NCBI GenBank assembly: GCA_011192195.1
Contig: DUEH01000007.1
Coordinates: 1 to 33,314, forward strand
Origin: Chloroflexota bacterium
GTDB lineage: Bacteria; Chloroflexota; Anaerolineae; 4572-78
DNA: 33,314 nucleotides
Reading direction: 5' to 3'
The notes below the pieces were generated by a model. The model was not told the origin of the DNA and did not search any database. It was given only the letters and a program-made list of their open reading frames with translations. Shown piece by piece: positions 13,706-19,697 of this stretch. Within the stretch, counting starts at the first letter, position 1. Each line of letters starts with the position of its first letter. Both the position numbers and the translations under genes were made by a program.

Positions 13706-14232
13706 TGGCCCAAATTCAAAAGCATAACGAATGGTAATTGAGCCGCGGCTTGATTAGTTTTTAACCGAACCGAAGTTTTCCCGGTCGACTCAAATTGCGT
13801 TGTTATATGGCGTTACAGGGCGCTCCATCTCTATCAGCACGATTTATCTTCGTTTGCCGCCTTCAAAATTGCCATCCACGCAATAATCTAACAAGTCTTT
13901 GCTTTTTCCGTCCTCTATAATTCCAGGCAATTTTCTCCTCTTTTTTCGGAATTGTCGAAATTCGTGAGGTTGGAGTTTTTTAACTTGTTTGGGTCTTTGA
14001 GGTTGGAAATCTCTGTTTTTTCGCTTGCTTTTTTCTTCGCTTTTTCTCTCTCCGCTATTCAGCTAACTTATCAATTTCTCCACTTCGACCTCGATAGTTA
14101 GCCTTCCAGCGTTTGGCTAACTTTTTGATTTCCTCATCACTTGGTTTTTTCATAATTTTGTTGCATCCTTCATCTGTTGTTTGCCAGGTATGTTTTGAAG
14201 CACATTTTTCTTCCTGGCAACGTTGTTGCGCC
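13706..14232. other. Gap between second NRPS and toxin gene; only small doubtful frames
   Basis: The stretch is AT-rich and unlike its neighbours. On the - strand a 32-codon frame (14055-14153) is followed, in another phase, by an open run ending at TAA 13844-13846 (EDGKSKDLLDYCVDGNFEGG near its end), which could be a broken small gene of about 100 residues. A palindrome AGCCGCGGCT lies at about 13742. I see no clear promoter. Confidence 0.4.
14055..14153 (-). CDS. Small charged ORF, possible 5' part of a broken gene
   Basis: ATG 14153 to TAG 14055 codes for MKKPSDEEIKKLAKRWKANY plus 12 residues. A weak AAGGA lies upstream. I do not recognise it. The lysine-rich, helix-prone sequence and an open run in another phase directly downstream suggest a frameshifted small protein. 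Confidence 0.3.
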   Translation of the reverse strand: MKKPSDEEIKKLAKRWKANYRGRSGEIDKLAE

Positions 14233-14631
14233 TTACCAAATCGTATTGATATTCGACGCTTGAATCTTTCTATCCCGACTAATCAATGGAAGGTTGAAGT
14301 ATAGCGCAGTCGCGGCAATGATTCGGTCTGGCATATCGGGTATGGCTGATCGGGCTACGGTTTGAACTCGTAAGGCGATTTCTTCGGTGAGGGGGATAAG
14401 TTTGAGAACAGCTTGTCCCGTCAGCAATTCTTGCTTTAATTGCTGAAGAGCCGCTGGCGGGATACGCCGCTTCTCAGTCAGGTAGACGATCTCGACAATG
14501 CTGATAGCGGGAATGCCAACAGGGTCACTCCGAGTTACAGCATCATCAAAAATAGCCCGCGCAGTCGTTGAAAGACGTGGGTCATTGAGCAAATACCATA
14601 TAATAGCGTGGGTGTCGGCAATTGCCAGCAT
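14233..14631 (-). CDS. PIN-domain ribonuclease toxin, VapC-like
   Basis: This 132-residue PIN-domain protein is likely an RNase toxin. MLAIADTHAIIWYL supplies the first acidic residue (D7), SIVEIVYL the conserved Glu of the middle helix, and MPDRIIAATAL (with Asp) followed by LPLISRDRKIQ the later acidic pair. These are the four metal-binding acids of the family. The ATG at 14631 overlaps the stop of the antitoxin by one base (TGATG), typical of toxin-antitoxin pairs. The pair sits between two NRPS genes. Confidence 0.88.
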   Translation of the reverse strand: MLAIADTHAIIWYLLNDPRLSTTARAIFDDAVTRSDPVGIPAISIVEIVYLTEKRRIPPAALQQLKQELLTGQAVLKLIPLTEEIALRVQTVARSAIPDMPDRIIAATALYFNLPLISRDRKIQASNINTIW

Positions 14632-14960
14632 CAGAAGCTTCGCTCGCCAAAATTACCCCACATCTCCCGACGCGCCTCGGTAATATCTTCCTCGCTTATG
14701 GTAAAACCTTGCCACAAGCCAAGTAGAGAGTGGAGCGGCTGTGGTTGAGTTGCTTCGTATGCTTCGGGTGATAATGGCAATTGAGGTTGGCTGGATTTAT
14801 AAACAGCCTCACGTAATAGTTGAAAGGCTTCGTCTATTAGTTTGAGCTTTTCAGAAGGCTGCGCTAATAGATTTTTGAAGATAACTTTGACCAGTTCCAT
14901 CTGCTCACGCGGCGATAGGTTTTGGGTAAAATCAATGGATTGTTGCAGTTGTTTGCTCAT
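14631..14960 (-). CDS. Antitoxin partner of the PIN toxin
   Basis: ATG 14960 follows AGGAGG by 7 bases, so I prefer it to the longer frame from 14984. The 109-residue protein starts MSKQLQQSIDFTQNLSPREQ, is helical, and ends with ISEEDITEARREMWGNFGER, a C-terminal tail of the kind that blocks PIN toxins. I do not recognise the family with confidence; it resembles DUF2281-type or other PIN partners. It is translationally coupled to the toxin. Autoregulation is usual for such pairs, but no operator was picked out. Confidence 0.75.
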   Translation of the reverse strand: MSKQLQQSIDFTQNLSPREQMELVKVIFKNLLAQPSEKLKLIDEAFQLLREAVYKSSQPQLPLSPEAYEATQPQPLHSLLGLWQGFTISEEDITEARREMWGNFGERSF

Positions 14961-15032
14961 ATTCCATCCTCCTCGTTTAGTCATCAGACTTTATTGGAAA
15001 TAAGACAGTTATGCCAAAGACAAAAATATTTC

Positions 15033-15108
15033 ACCGCGAAGACGCCAGGTACGCAAAGTTTTTTTGTCTTTTCCTTTAAATTCTTGGCAATCTTTGCATC
15101 TTCGCGGT
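15033..15108. repeat. Inverted repeat ACCGCGAAGACGC...CTTTGC..CTTCGCGG
   Basis: ACCGCGAAGACGCC plus ACGCAAAG (15033-15058) faces CTTTGCATCTTCGCGG (15092-15108), an imperfect palindrome around an AT-rich centre. It fills part of the 230-base gap between the antitoxin start and the NRPS stop and can serve as a terminator-like structure. Otherwise the gap is empty. Confidence 0.6.
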
Positions 15109-15190
15109 TCATTTTTAGCCATCTCGCTATTTCCGATAATGTCTCTAATGAAAGTATACAACTGCCGATTGAACTTGCAAATTCAACAGA

Positions 15191-18100
15191 TCACAACTCT
15201 CCTTCTTCACGAAGTTCCCCGTTTGAAGATGTGGCCTCAGTTCGTCCATAAGCTGCCCAACGAACAGTCTCTATGTATTCAGCCAGCCCGGCGACAGTTG
15301 GCGCGCTGAAAAGGCGACGCAGGGGCAATTCTACCTGAAAGGCGTCTCGCAGGCGAGAGATGAGCTGCGTTGCCAGCAGGGAATGTCCCCCCAACTCAAA
15401 GAAGTCATCGTGAATGCCCACCTGCTCCACGCCCAACACGGCGGCCCATATTTCGGCCAGATTCGCCTCTGTTGGGGTGCGGGGAGTCGCAAATTCCTGA
15501 GACAATCCCGCCCGCGATGAGTCGGGCGCGGGCAAGGCGCGGCGATCCACTTTATTGCTGGCTGTCAGCGGAAATGCGTCCAGAAAGACAAAGGCAGCCG
15601 GAATCATATAATCCGGCAAACGCGCAACTAAAAACTCACGCAGAACACTAATGACCGCCGACCGCTGACCGCTGACCGCCAAGCCAACGATGTAAGCAAC
15701 CAACCGCTTATCTCCCGGTCTGTCCTCCCGAAGCGCGACCACCGCCTCACTCACCGCCGGATGCCGGGCTAACGCGGCTTCAATTTCGCCCAGTTCCACG
15801 CGAAAACCGCGAATCTTCACCTGATTATCGACCCGGCCCAGAAACTCAATACTGCCATCGGGGCGGTAGCGGGCAATGTCGCCGGTCTTGTAAAGATGCA
15901 GGTGGGCAGGTGAGCGGGTGGGCAGGTGTGTAGGTGAGATTTTTTCTCCCCTGCCCACCTGCTCCCCTGCCCACCTGCTCACCTGCTCACCTGCCCACTT
16001 GCTAAATCGCTCCGCCGTCAACTCCGGGCGATTGAGATACTCGCGGGCCAGGCTGAAGCCGCCAATATGAAGTTCGCCGGGGAAGCCGATGGGAACGGGC
16101 TGGAGAAAGCGGTCCAGCAGGTAGATTTGGGTATTGGCAATGGGGCGTCCGATGGGGGGCAGCGCCGGCCAAGTATCTGCCGGGCCGGTCAAAGTGTGGA
16201 CGGTGACAACGTGGCTTTCGGTGGGGCCGTAGTGGTTGTGCAGGGCGCAGTTGGGCAAGCGATTGAACAGTTCAACAATCGCCGGGGTGATTTGCAATTG
16301 CTCGCCGGCGGTAACAATATCGCGGAGGTTGGCGGGGAGGACATCGGCGCTGCGCGCGGCCTCTGCCAGTTGGTTGAGGGCCACAAAGGGGAGAAACAGG
16401 CGCTCTATGCGGCGCTCGGCTAAAAAACGCAGCAAAGCCATCGAGTCGCGGCGCGTCTCCTCCGGCAGTAAAACCAGCGTTCCCCCCGCCGCCCAGGTAG
16501 AAAACATCTCCTGAAAAGCCACGTCAAAACTCAACGAAGCAAATTGCAGCGTCCGCGCAGGGCGAGATAAAGGCGAATCTTGCAAGTGCCACTGGATCAA
16601 ATTCGCCAGGGAACGATGGGGCATCGCCACCCCTTTTGGCCGCCCCGTAGAGCCGGATGTGTAGAGAATGTAAACCAATGACGAATGACGAATGACGAAT
16701 GACGAATGACGAATTTTTTCTGCTTTCACAGAATCGTAGTTCGTAGTTCGTAATTCGTAGTTCGTAACTCGTAGTTCGTAATTCTCCTGTTGGGTCAACA
16801 ACGCATTAATTCCAGCATCTTCCCTCATAAAGGCCAGACGTTCTTCAGGGTAGCCTGGGTCAAGGGGAACGCAGACGCCGCCGGCCTTGAGAACGCCCAG
16901 CACGGCTACAGCCATTTCGATGGAGCGTTCCAGACAGATGCCCACCGGTATATCCGGCTCCACGCCCAGCGATTGCAACTGACGCGCCAGTTGCCCGGCC
17001 CGACGATTTAGTTCCGCGTAGGTCAGGGATTGGTCTTCAAAGGTCACGGCAATGGCTTCGGGAGCGCGGGCGGTTTGCGCCTCAAAGAGGTGATGGACAA
17101 GGATGTCGGCGGGGTAATCGCGTTGGGTATCGTTCCAGTCAAGCAGCAGTTGACGCTCTTCGGCGGGCGTCAGGATGGGAAGTTGGGACAAGGGCGCGTC
17201 CGGCTGCCGGATAGCCGCATCCAAAAAAATCTCAAAACGTTGTTTCAGTTGCGCCGCGTCATCAGGGGAAAAAACCCTTGGATCCAGCAGCCAACGACAG
17301 CTTTGGCCGTCACTTCGGCCAGACTCAGTGCAGGCTTGAGCAATACCAACGGTCAGGTACGCGCCGGGAGCCGAACGCAGGGACTCAAGGTCTTCAAGCA
17401 GTTCAACGGCAACCGGCAGGGTGAAACGCGCCGGATCGCTCCGCAGTTCAGGATAGCGGGCAATCAGGTCGAGCGGGTAGGTGTGGCGTTTTTTAAGAGC
17501 CGCAATTTCTTCTTGCAGAGAATCCAGAGGAGCAAGCGGGTCCAAAGTAATGCGCCAGGGGATGTATGGCGCAAAAAACGCTTCCAGTCCGGCGACAGTT
17601 TGACGCAATTCCGGATAGGTAAAGGCCAGGTCAAAGGTGTATTGGTCGTTGAGGCGGGCGAGGAAGGCGGCAATGAGCGAGTGAGCGGGTAGGCAGGTGG
17701 GCAGGTGAGCAAAGAAATCACACCTGCCCACCTGCCCGCCTGCCCACCCGCTCACCTGCTTTTCACTGAACGGGAGAACAAGGGGCTGAAGGTCAAGCAG
17801 CCGTTTGCGCCAAAAAGACTCGCGGGGAGCAAGTTGGGCGTTGATTTGGGTCAGGCGATGGGCCAGATCCGGCGAAAGTGCGGGCAGGAGGTCGCCGGGA
17901 CGAAGGTTGTAACGGCTTGTCAAGGCGTTTGAGGGGAGCGATTGGCCGTCGAGGGCGGTTATCCGGCGCAAAATCGCGTTCCGGTCAGCGGCGGCGACGG
18001 TCAGCGCGTTCGGAGCGATAGCGACGATTACGCCGGGCAGCGCTGAAGCGGGGGCATCAAGGACTTCAAGGCTGCCAACAGCCAATGTCTCATCACCAAG

Positions 18101-18826
18101 CAAAAATTTAGGCAGCCCAAGTGGATTGGGATAGGCGCCAAAGGTGAGGGCGCGAGCCAGCGCGTCAATATCCAGAGCGCTGCGAGACCAGTCAATGACG
18201 CCGGCGGCAGGCGGACGTTGGCGGCGCGGAAAGTAGCTGCGTTGGCTTAAATCTTGAGGAGTACGCGTAATTTCAGCGCGGGCCTGCCCTGGGCCTGTCG
18301 AATGGGACAAGTCGTCAATCAGTTCGCGGAAAAGGCGCAGCGCTGTATCGTAGCTTTTGGCGTTCAGGGTGAGGGCGGTATCGGCGGGGCTAATATCAAA
18401 GAAACCCTGCTTCAAAATGTCGCCTGCGTCTGCCTGTTCGGTCATAATATGCCAGGTGACGCCGTGGCGAGTTTCCCCGTTCAAAATAGCCCACGATGTA
18501 ACGTGGAGACCGGCGTAACGGGGCAGCGGGCCATCGTGGTAATTGATGGCGAGTTGGCGGGGAGCGTTCAGGATGGGGAGAGGCAGAATCCGGTGGTTGA
18601 CAATGCTGAAGAGGTAGTCAACGGGTTGCCGCTGAAGGACGGTCAGAATGTTGTCATCGGGGGTGAAAAAGGGGAGGCCGCGTTCTTTTGCCCAGCGGGC
18701 CGCATCTGCGTCCGGGGAAACAAGAGCCTTGATGGTGTGTCCTTGCTCCAGCAAGATTTCCGCGCATTGAATGGGGAGCGTAGTTTCGCCAAAGATGGCG
18801 CAGGTGAATTTGCCGACTGACGACAT
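15191..18826 (-). CDS. NRPS starter: formyltransferase, partial condensation domain, adenylation and carrier domains
   Basis: I choose ATG 18826 (MSSVGKFTCAIFGETTLP), 7 bases after the stop of the cNMP gene; an upstream frame to 18895 adds 23 residues over that gene. The 1211 residues hold an N-formyltransferase domain with catalytic N95 and H97 (AINYHDGPLPRYAG) and D133 (QADAGD); a partial condensation-like region (about 345-600) that lacks HHxxxDG; an adenylation domain (YILYTSGSTG, YGPTESH, YKTGDIARY); and a carrier domain with S1149 (LGGHSLLA). By eye the code is DVQFVAHVVK, close to published Pro codes such as DVQLIAHVVK. It would load and formylate a starter residue, as LgrA does for gramicidin. 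Four in-gene repeat elements stay open. It ends with a carrier domain, so the next module should start with C, as the second NRPS does. Confidence 0.88.
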   Translation of the reverse strand: MSSVGKFTCAIFGETTLPIQCAEILLEQGHTIKALVSPDADAARWAKERGLPFFTPDDNILTVLQRQPVDYLFSIVNHRILPLPILNAPRQLAINYHDGPLPRYAGLHVTSWAILNGETRHGVTWHIMTEQADAGDILKQGFFDISPADTALTLNAKSYDTALRLFRELIDDLSHSTGPGQARAEITRTPQDLSQRSYFPRRQRPPAAGVIDWSRSALDIDALARALTFGAYPNPLGLPKFLLGDETLAVGSLEVLDAPASALPGVIVAIAPNALTVAAADRNAILRRITALDGQSLPSNALTSRYNLRPGDLLPALSPDLAHRLTQINAQLAPRESFWRKRLLDLQPLVLPFSEKQVSGWAGGQVGRCDFFAHLPTCLPAHSLIAAFLARLNDQYTFDLAFTYPELRQTVAGLEAFFAPYIPWRITLDPLAPLDSLQEEIAALKKRHTYPLDLIARYPELRSDPARFTLPVAVELLEDLESLRSAPGAYLTVGIAQACTESGRSDGQSCRWLLDPRVFSPDDAAQLKQRFEIFLDAAIRQPDAPLSQLPILTPAEERQLLLDWNDTQRDYPADILVHHLFEAQTARAPEAIAVTFEDQSLTYAELNRRAGQLARQLQSLGVEPDIPVGICLERSIEMAVAVLGVLKAGGVCVPLDPGYPEERLAFMREDAGINALLTQQENYELRVTNYELRTTNYDSVKAEKIRHSSFVIRHSSLVYILYTSGSTGRPKGVAMPHRSLANLIQWHLQDSPLSRPARTLQFASLSFDVAFQEMFSTWAAGGTLVLLPEETRRDSMALLRFLAERRIERLFLPFVALNQLAEAARSADVLPANLRDIVTAGEQLQITPAIVELFNRLPNCALHNHYGPTESHVVTVHTLTGPADTWPALPPIGRPIANTQIYLLDRFLQPVPIGFPGELHIGGFSLAREYLNRPELTAERFSKWAGEQVSRWAGEQVGRGEKISPTHLPTRSPAHLHLYKTGDIARYRPDGSIEFLGRVDNQVKIRGFRVELGEIEAALARHPAVSEAVVALREDRPGDKRLVAYIVGLAVSGQRSAVISVLREFLVARLPDYMIPAAFVFLDAFPLTASNKVDRRALPAPDSSRAGLSQEFATPRTPTEANLAEIWAAVLGVEQVGIHDDFFELGGHSLLATQLISRLRDAFQVELPLRRLFSAPTVAGLAEYIETVRWAAYGRTEATSSNGELREEGEL
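15653..15680. repeat. Heptamer repeat (ACCGCTG), four units, before the A10 region
   Basis: Four units of ACCGCTG/ACCGCCG coding for LAVSGQRSAV on the - strand at about residue 1050, just before RLPDYMIPAAF. Same unit as the 9873 repeat; same loop as the 10660 repeat of the other NRPS. Confidence 0.85.
15899..16003. repeat. GC-rich octamer palindrome before the A7 motif
   Basis: GGTGGGCA/GGTGAGCG units (15899-15936) face CACCTGCC/CACCTGCT units (15948-16003) around GATTTTTT. It codes for KWAGEQVSRWAGEQVGRGEK and THLPTRSPAHLHL, in front of LYKTGDIARY (about residues 942-976). Confidence 0.9.
16677..16784. repeat. Heptamer element (ATGACGA)n ... (GTTCGTA)n before the A3 motif
   Basis: ATGACGA units at 16677-16714 and GTTCGTA/ATTCGTA units at 16733-16784. 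Coding strand: NYELRVTNYELRTTNYD and then IRHSSFVIRHSSLV, directly before YILYTSGSTG (about residues 682-717). Confidence 0.9.
17678..17761. repeat. GC-rich octamer palindrome in the partial C domain
   Basis: GGTGGGCA-like units (17678-17710) face CACCTGCC-like units (17720-17761). Coding strand SGWAGGQVGRCDFFAHLPTC at about residues 356-383. Confidence 0.88.
18280..18312. repeat. Degenerate copy of the GCTCAGGACAGGC repeat family in the formyltransferase domain
   Basis: On the - strand ATTCGACAGGCCCAGGGCAG, coding for SHSTGPGQARAE in a loop of the formyltransferase domain. It resembles the copies at 27867 and 31181. Confidence 0.5.
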
Positions 18827-18833
18827 AGGTTTA

Positions 18834-19697
18834 TCAATCCAGCGCGTCATAGAGTTTATGTAAAGCGCGAGGCTTGGCGCGGGTAAGGGCGGCAACCTGC
18901 TGATTGGCGTCGCGGAGGCGCTGGCTCAAGACGTTGATCAGTTTCAATGATAGCTCGGAATTCTGGCGAGCCAGAGCCACCAACGGTTCGTGACGCAGAC
19001 TTAGAGTCAAGGTGTCTTGCAGGGCAACAGCCGCGGCAGAGCGAGCGCTGTTATCAAACAAGGTCATTTCGCCAAAGTAGGTATTTGCCCCCAGGCTTGC
19101 CAGACGAATGAAAGAGCCTTTGCGCTTGGCCTCCTGCTCAATGCCGACTTTGCCGCTGACAACCATGTAGAGCGCGCCGCCGGGGTCTCCCTGATTGAAG
19201 ATGCGTTGGTCTTCCTCAAAAATCTCTTCTTCGCACAGGGCGGCCAGGGATTTGAGCTGTTCGATGGTCATATCCTGAAAAAAAGGCACTTTCTTCAGGA
19301 AAATAATCTTCTCGATACTGGAAAGCATAGCGTCTTCCTCCTGATGAGCCGCGGTTCGTTGGGATACGGATTCACCTTGAGCGCGTCTTGCTCGATAGGC
19401 GGCCAAGCGTATTTCGGCAATTGACTCGCCGGCCATCAATCGTTGGGCGGCGCGGGCGGCCTGACGCACTTCGGCTTCGGGGTCATCAACGGCGGCCCGC
19501 ACAATGGCTTCGACTTCGGCCTGGGTTTTGGGCAGGTAGGCAGGTGGGCGGGTGGGCAGGTGGGCAGGCGAGACCTGAACCTCTGCATCAAGTGCATCCA
19601 AAGCGGCCAAGGGATCAATCGCGCGACTTCGACGAGCCGAGCGCGGTTTACGCCTCTCAGTCCGGTCTTCACTCTCATCGTCCAGCGCAGCCAGCAA
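18834..19697 (-). CDS. Cyclic-nucleotide-binding domain with a preceding HEAT repeat, detached C-terminus of the transporter-HEAT protein
   Basis: The first listed start is TTG 19697, but the frame is open further up through an octamer tract, and it probably continues the upstream gene in another phase. Residues 55-95 (KTQAEVEAIVRAAVDDPEAE) are a HEAT repeat that fits directly after those of the upstream gene. From residue about 130 comes a CRP-like cNMP-binding domain: VPFFQDMTIEQLKSLA, NQGDPGGALYMVVSGKVGI, and the phosphate cassette YFGEMTLFDNSARSAAAVAL with the Glu and Arg that bind the cyclic phosphate. It should bind cAMP or a relative. A long helix (LINVLSQRLRDANQQVA) closes it. The gene overlaps the upstream one by 262 bases and precedes the first NRPS by 7 bases. 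Confidence 0.8.
   Translation of the reverse strand: MLAALDDESEDRTERRKPRSARRSRAIDPLAALDALDAEVQVSPAHLPTRPPAYLPKTQAEVEAIVRAAVDDPEAEVRQAARAAQRLMAGESIAEIRLAAYRARRAQGESVSQRTAAHQEEDAMLSSIEKIIFLKKVPFFQDMTIEQLKSLAALCEEEIFEEDQRIFNQGDPGGALYMVVSGKVGIEQEAKRKGSFIRLASLGANTYFGEMTLFDNSARSAAAVALQDTLTLSLRHEPLVALARQNSELSLKLINVLSQRLRDANQQVAALTRAKPRALHKLYDALD

Noticed and set aside
14985-15190. Small RNA gene in the gap before the NRPS
   Set aside because: The structure is explained by the CCGCGAAG inverted repeat, and I see no promoter/terminator pair.
16677-16784. Regular short repeats that might be a CRISPR array
   Set aside because: Units are 7-8 bp in direct tandem without unique spacers of constant length, and they lie in frame inside a gene. 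No cas genes are present.
18827-18895. Longer start for the formyltransferase NRPS at 18895
   Set aside because: The extra 23 residues overlap the coding end of the cNMP gene and do not fit the formyltransferase fold, which begins at MSSVGKFTCAIFG.
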